Shown in pieces: positions 22,163 to 34,008 of a DNA stretch of 64,000 bases. This stretch comes from Casuarius casuarius. Taxonomy: Eukaryota > Chordata > Aves > Casuariiformes > Casuariidae. Location of the stretch: assembly GCA_003342895.1 (NCBI GenBank), contig PTFA01000085.1:2661226-2725225 (forward strand). The letters run 5' to 3'. Both the position numbers and the translations under genes were made by a program. The notes under the pieces are model-generated. The model ran no database searches and had not been told where the DNA came from. It worked only from the letters and a program-made list of their open reading frames with translations. How positions within the stretch are numbered: the first letter of the stretch is position 1; the number at the start of each line of letters is the position of its first letter.

Positions 22163-22275
22163 ATCTTAGGTTGTAAACTCCTCTGAGGCAGGAACTGGCA
22201 TTTTGTTCTGTCTTTGTACAGGACCTAACACAATGAAGTCCTGATGAGGGGCTTAGAGTACAAATTATTATAGAA
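22163..22275 (+). repeat. Old amniote MIR/CORE-SINE-type 3' end
   Basis: The phrase TTGTAAACTCCTCTGAGGCAGG, then TTTTGTTCTGTCTTTGTACA, then CCTAACACAATGAAGTCCTG closely follows the familiar amniote repeat 'gattgtaagctcttggggcagggactgtctttttgttctgtgtttgtacagcgcctagcacaatggggtcctg'. Moderately diverged. Exact family name uncertain. Confidence 0.65.
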
Positions 22276-25200
22276 ATGCTAATGGTATACTTAGGTACTT
22301 GTTTACATTAATTAAAGTAGTATGTATATGCAATGTCAAACATTGATAACTGATTATTACAGTACTTTTCAGTACTGTATTTTTCACTCTAAACAAAATC
22401 TTTGGTTTGATTATAATCTTCCCTTTTGCATAGCTAAACTCAACTAGCTGAGTTTAATTCTAACATAACCTTGTGAGAATCAAAGAAGAATCAAGCTCTT
22501 TGAACTTAAGTTTATTTGGATATTTATTTAAAATCTTCATTTGGATGTCTGGAAAACAGACAATCATACTTACTTTTTCTCAGCTTAGAACTAAATGTAT
22601 CATTTAAATGAGAAATAAATTATATATACTTTTTAAAATGTATTATCCTTCTTGTATAGATCTTTGAATCCTTTTATTTCACATATAAGCTGATCATGAA
22701 AAGTTAAAAAAATTGTTGTTTTGCTTTTATGTATTAGATCCTGTTAGAATTCATATCCTCCGAGTACTCCCAACTGGTATTATTGGGAGGAGTGTAACAA
22801 ACCTAATGCTTTCTGAAAAGGTGTAACTGGTTTTGAATTCAAGTATCAGGAATTTCTGCCAATGGTGCTTTCTGTCTTCAGTATACTCAGCCTCGCTAAC
22901 AGTTTTTAAAGTGGCAAATACTGCAGCATGTATTCTGTAACTCTTCACTGGGCTTTCCAACTTTTTTTATGTGGCATTCATTCTTTCTCTGAGCTTACTG
23001 TCAGGTACCAAGTGATGAAAAAAGTTTTATCAAGATCACATGCAGAACTACTTGTGGAAAACAATGAGTAACCTACCCCTGCACAATGCTAGTGGCACAG
23101 AAACCAGTGCAAGTGATCACAGAAAGATTGTACCAGTTAGCGAGATCTCCAAATGGCAAGATGCCAGAGCAAGCACTGGGACTCAGCAACTCCCTGCAGC
23201 CACTCTTAGGCATGACCTGTAGAAAAGAGTTCTGTGTAGGTGTCAGTAAACTTCACTATCTTTAGTCATAATATACGGATACTGGAAGCACAGGTTAGAA
23301 CAATTCTATGAGCTTGCAAACTTTTGCCAGTGACCTAACTTCACAAAGTTAGCACATTATAGCTAGAAGTACTCTGTCACACATTCCCTGTTCTCTTTCA
23401 GTCACCTTACATTGAAATCCTAANGCACAATATACAAGCTATCCTCAACTTGAAAAATAAGACCAGATTAACCTCTCCTTACAGCAGACAAAATGACAGT
23501 ACTTAAAGAACTACTTCTTTGTAACGAAGAAAAGACTCCTCCTCTTCATAGTGTCTAGGCACTCTCCTATGTTCTTTGGACTGTACATCTTGTTCCTTGT
23601 TCTGTAATAGACAAAAATACAAACCTTGATAATAAAGACCTCTGAAGCCTCATGCAAATAAAAAAAGATGCTGTTTTAGTAATTTGGGCTCATATTTCAT
23701 AACAATCTATCAAAAATTTTGACCAAAATATTTTATATTTACTTGTGAATTTTGGAAAAGCTTTGTTAAAAAAGACAATACTACTTTGCACTTTTGCAAT
23801 TCAATTNGATTGAAGACAGAAACACAATGAAGATGCTTCTCCAGCACTGTTGATCCCAAAGCAGTGGGAATATTCCAAAAATGCTTCAATCTATTTCCAT
23901 TCTCTGCCATTTACTTTTACTGACAATGCTCNTTTGAAGACACATCAGGCAAAACCCATTCTCTTTCTTAGTGGTTATTAACACTTCACTACAATTTTTT
24001 CTGATTTTTTAAACAAGTACTTTTTATATACTCTTTAAGCTTCCAGCTGAAAGATCCAAAGCAGTCAAATCATAAATCACTGCTACACATCACAGGTNGT
24101 TATAAATCAAAGCTGCTAACAGCAAAACCCCCCTAGAATTTTATTGTGAGCCAACAAAAACCATCAAACTGAACTAGACAGGGGTCTAAATTAGTCCATG
24201 AATTCAAGAAGAAAAACAAGAAGCATACAGCCAGCAATATCACCACCATATTACAATTAAAAGAAATATTAAAAGAANGACCGCGTGAGACAGAAAGCAA
24301 ATCCCACTCAAGACAAAGAAATCATCTGAAAATCTTGATTAAAAATTATCACCACAATTGTCTTTTCCTCCTGTCCCTATGATGACTTTCTAAGCTGAAA
24401 AGGATTTTAGAAATTGGCTGCCTTGGCACTCATAGAGATGATTGAAGGTCCTACTCAGGGGCAGAATAAATCTGTCAGTAAGATGATCAGGGAAGTGTCC
24501 TTGACTCTTTCTTCTGTGTACACTTAATCATTTTCCCCTTTGCAGCAGGAAATAAAATGGAGATTAGTAAGAATCAAAGGCCTAAAACTCAGGAAGAGTC
24601 ACATTTATTTGTAAATGATTAGATTCAATATCAGTAGATTAGCTGCCAATTCAAAAATTCCAAGTGCTTTATATCTTAAGTAAGGTAAATAGGAGAGGGA
24701 AAGGTAAGAAGTTTTGTAGATTTTAAAACTCAGGCCATTCAGTCAAGTCCTGGATTTTATCACAGGATTCATAACCCTCTCACTTTCATTTTACTTAGCC
24801 AAGGAAGTAAGATTTCTTAGCCTCTTCTCAAGTAATAGGCTTAATTTTCCCTGCTCACCCTACCTCTTCTCTGCACTGTAGTTCTTAAGATTAACACAGC
24901 AGAAGAATGGCAGAAATATCATGTGGTCTACCAGCTCTCTGATGAAAATAAGCGAAATAAGCAGAAAATAAGCAATAATGAGAATATACCGTAAATACCT
25001 CAATAATTGGTCTGCTTCTCTAACACAGCTGTGCTTTCAATGAAAACCCACTGAATACAGTGGTCTTAATGTCTACCGCTGTGCAATCAGAATAAGCACC
25101 AAATTTCCTAGCAAACCTGAAAGACATAAAGCCAAACTTACTGAACTGCATCAGTCCTCTGACTATAGATACGAGATTCATGAGTGAACCTTCATATGAG

Positions 25201-26896
25201 GCATTGACATTTTCAAATGGATATAAGAAATTCCAAGTTTATTCCTAGTGAAGGCTTAGCTGAAGTATGAAGATATCGCTTAAAATATTTACTCTGGTTT
25301 TACCAGAATTTGTTTTATCAAATGCTTGCTTGCTCAGAATGTCTAGGGCAGAGGGATGTAGCAGCAAGCCTGCAGCCTCCTCGTGTACAAAATGTACTCA
25401 TCTCAAGTAAGCAAATGAGAGGGAATGTTAATTGAGTTCAGTGTACAGCTTTACAGGAAACAACAGTACAGTGAAACTCAGGCATCTCTGTTCTTTACTG
25501 ATCTAAATAAAGAATATTTGAGGTTTTATAAAGCCAGAAAACTCAAGCAAAACGTGTGTAAGACAAAGATGAACTGAAACAGCTATGGATTCAGAGTCTA
25601 TTGCAATTTTCCACAGTCTCAGGGCAAAATTCTGTTTCCTCCTTGTTGTNATTCGTGTCTTAATAAACTCATTGAAATCAACATGACATACCAGAGATAA
25701 TGGTGCTGTTTAGCACAAGTAGTATGGTACTAGATCTTCAGCTCAAAGAATTAGATAGTCTGGTGGCTGCCTCAATATAGCAATTTAACCTGGCATGATT
25801 TAGCTAACTGAACACTTAGAGAGGAAAGTTAGGATGCAGAAAAAATATATACCTTTATTGTGGAATGAATCCTCTTCATTTGTGATGAAGGGACTAGATG
25901 AAGACTGTGCACCAAGGATGCACAGATGTATCCATTCTTTACTACCCCTAAGTGCCCTTCTGCCTGGTGTTCACTGGTCACTGGAGCCAATTCACGGTGT
26001 AAGAGAATATGTTCCTCTCTGTGCTCCGTGATTCCTGCCTGGTTATTGGCTGGGTATGTGAATGCAGGTCAGCAGGAAGGCCTGCAGTCCAGAGGTTTTG
26101 AAAAAGACGACGATTCAAAAATTCACTTGATGACCTATTAAAATAATACACTTGAAATCACAGTTACAGAGAGAATTAGAGGAAAATTTCATAAGAAAAG
26201 TTAGTTTCTTGTCCAGAAGCGAACACAATTAAGCCTGAACTGGTCNTAGAAAAGATGATTGCATTAAATTGGAAATAGCTAGTACAGTGGTCCTGCAGAA
26301 CACTGCAGAACTCTGAAATTTTAGTTTCACAGGCTGTTCAGAAATTTTTCTCTTTCCAATTTTTATTTTACAGCAAAGGGCTTGTTGCTCGGAAGATTCG
26401 CTTTCACTTTTTTTCCCAAGGTGCCTTGTGTGTCAAAGGAAACTGGACTGAAACTGCGGAGTGCCATTTAGACTCCAGCTGAACCTGAAAATCCCTGTCC
26501 CCAGGAATGAAAGCTGTGTCACAGAACATTCACTTTTGTACTACCCGAATATAACCTGACTTATGAACTTCAACAGACTTCAAATTCATTAAAATTTCTC
26601 AAACGTGGAGAATGTTGCCTATTACACAGACTTTGTTACATAGATTTCCTTTACTTCTCCTGGCCACTATTATCAAATATTCCCCCTAACTCATCTGCTG
26701 TATGAATCTGGACTATTTTCTTTCATTTTGCATATTATCTCATAAGGAATGAGACAATAAAAATACTTGCAGCATATCTGTTTTCCATCTCTGATAGTGC
26801 CCGCTTATTAATAGTTCTTCAGAAATAGAGTAATTTATTATTTGCAGGCTTTGTTGTTTATGCATTCCATATGGTTGAACAAAGCAAATTATTTAA

Positions 26897-26968
26897 GGAC
26901 CTGAACCAAAGCCCGCCTACTGAACTGAGTGGGAGTCTTCCTGTTCTTGAGATCAGGCTCTCAAGGAT
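26897..26968 (+). repeat. Possible ancient interspersed repeat fragment
   Basis: GGACCTGAACCAAAGCCCGC, ACTGAGTGGGAGTCTTCCTG and GAGATCAGGCTC follow the common sauropsid repeat phrase 'gacctgatccaaagcccattgaagtcaatgggagtctttccattgac...ggatcaggc'. Diverged; tentative. Confidence 0.4.
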
Positions 26969-29900
26969 ATCTGGCTACTACAGAACTATCAGAGGGAGAA
27001 AAACAAGTAACTCTAAGCAATTCAGGCTGGATCTTTTGCATTAATAACCCAGTATTTAATTTTCTGAATTTCTTGGAAGAAGGAAAAGACCTCAAAATAC
27101 GAAATAAGTTTTTCAGACTCCAATGATTCCCTCTTTGTATCCCATTCTTTCAGCTATAGGAGATAACTGGAAATGGAAAAATACTGAAAATGAGCCTTGT
27201 ACGACTTAGCCATCTCATTAGGAACTTTTACTAGCAAATTCTGCAGAAAGCCAAAGTTTAAAACAGTGCAATAAGTGTGACCTGTGAAGCTAGTAATACT
27301 GTCATTTTTGGGAAGAGTGAATTTACAATAGGGAATTTATCTCTATTTCCTTATAATTTCTGTTCTTATCATTGAAAGAAAAATAGTCACTAAAATCACC
27401 ACAAAACAGAACAAAGCTTTTAAATACCTGAAGATCCTTATTGAATTTCCCGGAATTCAATTTGTTACTGAGAATACATGCATTTATTAACCCGTTTGTT
27501 CAGGTAGAGCAAACACAGTCTTTCAGTTTCAAAAGATTCCTATTGAGAGCATTCTCTGAGTCTGCAATTGTTTTTTGTATGCAGAATCTTGTATCTGCAC
27601 AAAGTCCTACTAAAATTAGTTGCAGCATCCATTTTAACTAAAATCCCAATATTCTTTTTCTTCTCATAGCCTACCAGGCCATAATGTCAAAGTCGAACAG
27701 TGTCCTAAACAGAAGATCATTTCCTTTTAAAGGAAAAAAATCTGGTGAAAATCAATTTACTTTTAAGTGCCACTGAAATGACCCAATTAGATTACTAAAA
27801 AAGGATTAATAATGATCAGTATTAGTTTACTATCAATATTGCCTCCAGGGTGATGTCAGGAGTAGTCTGTAAACCCTGAGGACGAGAGCTTTATTAAAAA
27901 GCTGTATCTGCCTTCCACAGTAGGAAGTGGGCAGAATACTTTTTTGGACTGAACTGAGAACCATTTCCTGTCAAGTAAATACACATATCTGACAGATGTA
28001 ATAGCAGACAAAGAAAAACAGACTGGTGACACATTCCTGCCTTAAATAAGCCTACCTGGCAGTTAATAGATCCATCATTAACTACTTGCATAAGTTAAAG
28101 GCTATTCATTTCAGTAAGCATTGCAGAATCTGTCCCTCCTTCCATTTTCTAATGACCAGGATCTTGAGGCTTATCTCATAGATCTACTGTGATTCCAGCT
28201 CTTCCAGTTGCAGACTGGAGGATCTTGCACATATGCCTCTGCCTAAGATTAGAATAAATATGATGTTACTGTACCATTCTCCAGACCTAAAGCATACCTA
28301 AATAGTGAGTTAAGCAAGCCTGTGAAACCCTCCATTAAGATTCTTGCAGTTTGTAAAGTTGCACCTGGAAACAATCAAAGCTCCGAAGATACAATACCTA
28401 GACATGTATTACATGATGGAGCAATGCAAACCCCACATACAATTTTCATCAAAAGAGAGGCCAGTTCAATCCGAACACATTTACAGGTCAAAAATATGCA
28501 TATATGAAATATCTAATTCCTTAGTGGCTACAGCTGGATTGTAAAACTGGATTTTATCTTAATTGTTTTGGGTAAACAGTGTTTCAGCGCATGCAATACT
28601 GCAACTACATGCAAAATAGATATAACAAGAAGAATTGACTCATGTTGAAGGAAGTATTTGGACCTGAGCAAATCTTAACTGAGAAAACAGGTGGAAAAAG
28701 AGTAATCTATACTGTAACTTAGCGAAGCACTTGCAGCTGATATAGTTTGTCATTGGTCTTGCATGAGAGAGAGTCTAAAGAAAAGAGCAGTANGCAATTT
28801 CATTTAGAGCTCAGACTGCGTTAAGTTCTTTCAGAGAAAAGAATTGCAGAACTTGCAGCTAANCAAAGGCACTTTCCTGTGTAATGCAAATCTCTCTTAA
28901 TTTCACCAAGAACAGTCTCTTCCTTTTCCCCACCAGGGAATCTGATAGTCGCTCTGTGTCATTAACATCTCTGCAAGACACCCATAACTGCAAAATGATA
29001 CAGAGAAAAAAGTAGAACATCTGTCCACTATACCCTTCACTTCTGTCTCAAACAAACATCTTTCTAAGGACATGAACAATCATAATTTTATTATATTTTA
29101 ATGCCTTCCTCATCAAATTTCATTCCACTGCCTGTCCCAGCTGAGGTGTATTGTGCAATAATATTATAAGCACTTTCTAATCCTGCTTTTATTTCAACCC
29201 AAATTGACTTATTATTGTTCTCTGGTGCTGACAAGTATAATATTTCCCATTCTACATTTGTATTGGTACCAAAAATTCTATCTCTAGCTTACTCTACATT
29301 CTGTTGTTTCAGAATATAATCTGAATCTACTCAGATCTCTAGAATATCAGTTTTTCTTATTTTCTGCAGCAAAACTCCTATTTCCTTAACTTTTAAAATA
29401 CATTAGTTTTAGAATTTTTCTCGGACGTTTGTAGTAGCCAGTAAAAAACCAGCAAATACTGGAACAGACTCATCTTACTAAAGAGAGAGATAATGTCACA
29501 TATGGGGCCTTCTATCAGTTTGACCTTAATTCAGTGAAACACTTCTATTCAGCATAGTGCATTTGACACATACTGAACATTAAACATGTGCTTAAGCCTC
29601 ATTGAAGAGGAAATAGAGGGGTCATCATAGACTGAGATGTTTCAGAGCAATCAAACAGGAAACCAGTTAATAGAAAACATTATGGTAGATAATCTTCAAT
29701 GCATCAGATAATGCATACCTAAAAAAATAGAAGTTGAATTAATCCATACTTGTGCTTTCTCATACCAATGCAACAGAAAGACGTGGATAACATGGATCAC
29801 CTACAAGACTTCAACTTAGCATGTGTCAGTGTTCTAAGGCAAACAAGATAGCATAATTCATAAAGAATAAGATAGAAAAGAAATAAAACATTCCATAAAT

Positions 29901-30439
29901 CAAGTTTGCCACTATCTGGAACAGTTGTGGCCACCATAATTCCAGAGAAGACGTGACAAAAAATATCAGAAGAACATTTAATGATATTGAAAGACAGCAA
30001 AATCGAGCAGAGAGTAAATATCTGATAGAAGAGCAGGTTAATTTTTTTCCTTTTATTAATTAATGTGCTTTTAATTCTATCTGATATAGATTATTTACTA
30101 TATATAATTTACTATCAGATATTACTGAGATGAACAATATAACACAAGAAAAACATCTATGAAAAAACAAAATATCTGCATATGAGAGGGAATTTGAAAT
30201 ATANAGCAGAAAAATCCTCATTTACTGGGTCACAACTCAGCTAGCATGTGTATTAAGAAAAAAATTCTCATGTAAACAAACTATTCCATAAAATCATCGA
30301 GTTTTCATGCATTTGTTTCGAAAGCATTTAGTTTTGCCCATTGTAAGATTTAATTTCATTAATTCGATCAAATAGGAAACTTTCTGTATAATTATCTGCT
30401 CTTTTTAATCAGTATTTAAGCAAGCGTTTTCATCTTGTG

Positions 30440-30620
30440 TGTGCGGCATCACATGCTTTGTGCAGCATGACACATTTCCGGGGAAAACGAAGCTGGGACA
30501 TGAAATGACGCTACGGTGCCACCTCGTGACGGTGCGTCGGTGGTGCCCAAAACATGTATTGGGGAGACAAAAATTACCCCGGGGAAAAAGTCTGTTTCTA
30601 CGTGGCTGTTAGAAACGGCA
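30440..30620. promoter_or_regulatory. CpG-enriched intergenic patch
   Basis: About 180 bases with repeated CpGs (TGCGGC, TTCCGGGG, ACGCTACGG, CTCGTGACGGTGCGTCGG, CCCCGGGG) between long AT-rich stretches. It could be a small enhancer or promoter, or part of an old inserted element; no boundaries or protein similarity were found. Confidence 0.3.
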
Positions 30621-32046
30621 AAGGATTGTCTGCTGACAAAGAGGAGCGTGTGCTTACCAGCTAACGCTGGCCAGTCAGCATTTTAAGACTACATTGAAAT
30701 GGCGTGAGAGATTAAAAACAAGTGCAGTAGAAGAACACCTGCTCTCCCCACAACGGATCCCATTACAGATACAGGAGTTAATTCCACTGAGNGCAGTAGA
30801 GCCACTGAAGATAAATATGGAAGTAATGAAGATGGGATTTTGGCCTGCAGGCTGTTATTGTGAATCCTGTGTTATGGTATTTCCTTAAAACAATGTTAAA
30901 TGAAAATGTGTTAATAAACAACTTAGTTATTACTTGCTTTTTGACACTCTTTATTCACTTGTACCAGTCCCTTTTTGCCTCTAAAATACTTTCAGTTTCT
31001 ATAAGCTAGAGATAGCACACACTCACTCAGCTATCTTACTAGAAGCTTCATATAATAATTTTCCTTTTTCTCTGTCCCTTTTTGATGGCAGATATAGAAA
31101 AGTTTGATGACATTTAAGATAATTTTTTGCAATAATAAATGTCTATACTCTTGCTTTTAAGGCCAAAGCTGAATGGTTTTTAAATCTAAATCTCTTCTAC
31201 TGTTTCAGCTTCTAAACTGCCTGAGAGTTCCCTTTCAATAAGTAAGCCTGAACAATGTTAAACAAACATTAGTGAATTAACAAGATCCTGCCAATAATCT
31301 TATAGCAGAAACAGACAGCTGGCTGTTATTTTACCTGATAATATTATTTAAATTTGGAAGACATCATACTGCACTCAATTCACTGAACACTTGCCATAAC
31401 AGAACTTTCAGTGGCAAGAANTCCAACTACAGACAATAAACTGCAAATATAAAGCTTATTTGGAAATCTACTCCTTAATTTTTGCCATCATATGGTATAA
31501 CAACTTACGTACTACTAAGCAGGATTAATTTGTGGTAGATGCATTTAGAGTATGCATCTCTCCCAAACTCCAACAACATACTATATTGCTAAGGTTTTCA
31601 TTAGAGGAGATGAACATGGGTCAAAGAAATAGAGTTAGGATAACTGCACACATCTGCACCTGCAGTATTCTGCGAGAGATCTCCTGTAATTGTGGACAGG
31701 AATACTCCTTCCCAGGATGCTCCTGATTTCTCTTTTTGTATCTCAGCTCACATTGCTCGACTCCAGGATTAATCATCAGATTGCAAGCCAAAGAGTTCAC
31801 TGTTTCTGTGACAGNAGGAGGAGGTCAGGGAGGACCTAAGGAAACACACGGGACACGTTCCAAGGCAGCTGAGGTCTTCCTCTAAGAGGGGGCGACGACC
31901 TAGCTGTGGAGCAGCACACAATGCCAGGACAGGCAGAAAGAATTTCAGCCAACACAAACTTTAAAACACAGAAGAACAACACTGATGAAGGGAACTGACC
32001 TGTGAGATCAGCACCAGACCCTTTTTGTTGGAATAATCTGATGACG

Positions 32047-32090
<44 letters not shown>
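32047..32090 (+). repeat. (TAA)n microsatellite, about 14 units
   Basis: An uninterrupted run of TAA/ATA repeats. It produces poly-isoleucine open frames on both strands, which are artefacts. Confidence 0.95.
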
Positions 32091-33620
32091 CTTGCAACCT
32101 GGTATTTTACAATACATTAACAATGACAGGAAAACATTTCTCAGTAGGGTTTCAAGACTGAATTTGTGTCTTGAAAGAAATAAAAAGCTACCAGGTTGAC
32201 ATTTCAATGAATAGAAAGCATTTTTAACACATTCTCTCTTAATGCCTATGTCTTCCAAACTGCTTGAATTAACCAATAGATCTGACTTAACCTGTTTGAA
32301 ATGAAAACAATTGAGGCTTGAATCTCTTCCCACTCATTCAAAACTGGTATATTGATTTATGTTAGCTTTAACGTGGGGAAATAAATCAGAGAAAATACAG
32401 GCGCTAATTCCTTTAACCAAACCGAAATCAGTGAGAGGAAGAATTAAAATACTGTAAACATATTACTGACAAAAAATAAGATCACTTTGGTAATTACAAA
32501 AAATTTAAAAAACAAATGTTATTTCCAACATACAAGTTTCATTTTCATTACGTTATCTCAGGGAACAGCCAGTCCTTTATCCCTTGAATATACAAAATTT
32601 CCACTGACTCTCTTCATGTAAAACTGTACTGCTAGACAAATATTTCTTGATGCACCCTCCGTAGATTTGAACGGCAAGCTATACTGCAAGCTTACCATAC
32701 TTTACAGGTTCCAGAGTAAATAAACACCATCATTCTTACAGAAATGGTAAAAAAATCATTTCTCTGCTTTAAAGAGTATTTCAGTAAGGATAACACATTT
32801 CAGCCTTTGAAAGATTTAACATTATAGTAACTGGAATAATGACTAGAAAGGAAATTAACACAGGCTTAGCACAAAAATTCTCAGAGCAAGATAAAATCCG
32901 TCAAAAGTTTTAATTGAGATGACTTTGATACAGAAGCCATGTAAGTGACAGAGCCCTTCTATTGACTGTTAGAACAGTAATACATGTATGATTGTCTTCA
33001 GGCCCCAGTACCTAATCAATACTGGAATTAAAAACAAAAAGACATAGCTGATTTCCAGCTGGAGAGGGAAGAAAAATACAGAGCTGCATTCATGCATTTT
33101 ATGGGAAAGATTGCATAGCTGGTTTAGAAAGAAAAGGTCTTTTTACGTCCTTAGTAGTAGTGCTGTGCTTCTTGAATTTCTTCATGGGTTACAGACGATC
33201 ATATTCTTCCATACAACATTATCAGCCCAGAATATGAGAAAAAGGCAAGACCTCCTTTGAGAGTAAGGAAACAGTTTAAAGTTTCTTGGGAAGAAATGAA
33301 TCATGTATGCAAATCATATACAAAAGGCAAATACTTCAAGTTTTATAAGGACATGACAGTCCATAAAATATTGGTTGAAGGTAAGCACCAAACCCAGCAA
33401 CTGCCATTTCAGTGACTAAAAGGCAAACCTGGGATGTGGTTGTCTTCAACACTGGGAACTTGATCTTGACTGCAGTTCTTTCACCTAAGATTACTTCCAC
33501 GCAAGATCCCCAGCTGCACAACACAGTGATAGAGGCATCTCATTATTTAAGGCCCTTGCTTCCTTTCAAAATCTGTTGGAAAAAGTCACCAAAGCTAACC
33601 CTTTCTGTCAATCTTCTTCC

Positions 33621-33648
<28 letters not shown>
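33621..33648 (+). repeat. T28 homopolymer
   Basis: 28 consecutive T, i.e. an A28 tract on the - strand downstream of the CIB2 stop. It produces poly-Phe/poly-Lys artefact frames. Confidence 0.9.
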
Positions 33649-33651
<3 letters not shown>

Positions 33652-33702
33652 TTTAAGAGCAGTATTAAATATTCATAAATATAAAAACTATGTGGAAATA
33701 CC

Positions 33703-33708
33703 TTTAAT
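33703..33708 (-). terminator. Possible polyadenylation signal ATTAAA for CIB2
   Basis: Read on the - strand, an ATTAAA variant about 280 bases past the CIB2 stop. No AATAAA was seen closer. Weak evidence; the real signal may be further left. Confidence 0.25.
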
Positions 33709-33986
33709 AATATTCTGGTTCTGCCTATTAAAAAAAAACCCCACAACCTAAGAACCAACCATCTTTGCCAGAGTGCTTGGCCAGCAGCGGAGATAAAAAC
33801 ATCACTGTTCCAAATGTCTCGCAGATCAAATGATGCTTCTGACTCTTGGTGGACCAAAATTATTTTGGTACTGTTTGCTCAGTTCTAAGAAGCCTTAATA
33901 GAGGACAACAGCCCCCAAAGTGCCTGAGATTCAGAAAGGCCGGACTGGCAAGTCATTTCTGATAACACTGGCTCACAGAAACATCT

Positions 33987-34008
33987 TCAGATTCTTATGT
34001 GGAAAGTA
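33987..34008 (-). CDS. CIB2: CIB2 last coding exon (22 coding bases)
   Basis: On the - strand a strong acceptor (long T tract, then CCTTTACAG, AG at 34010-34009) is followed by the last base of a serine codon, then Thr-Phe-His-Ile-Arg-Ile and TGA (33989-33987). This is the conserved C-terminus of CIB2. Phase joins exactly with the AG left by the preceding exon. Far too short for ordinary open-frame detection; found by searching for the family C-terminus. Confidence 0.93.

Larger units (their letters stand above)
20395..33986. other. Intergenic region between the convergent SH2D7 and CIB2 genes
   Basis: 13.6 kb without a recognisable coding exon on either strand. It holds the 3' UTRs of both genes, an old SINE (22163), a possible repeat fragment (26897), a CpG-rich patch (30440-30620), a (TAA)n array (32047) and a T28 tract (33621). 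An acceptor-like TTTTTTTGTTGGCAG at about 21462-21476 is followed by no recognisable coding sequence. The open frame at 21810-22064 resembles nothing known. Confidence 0.6.

Noticed and set aside
31836..32333. 165-residue - strand frame with poly-isoleucine
   Set aside because: Produced by the (TAA)n microsatellite; flanking residues resemble no family. The + strand frame at 32002-32199 has the same cause.
33412..33857. Frames with poly-Phe or poly-Lys
   Set aside because: Produced by the T28 homopolymer; no family similarity.
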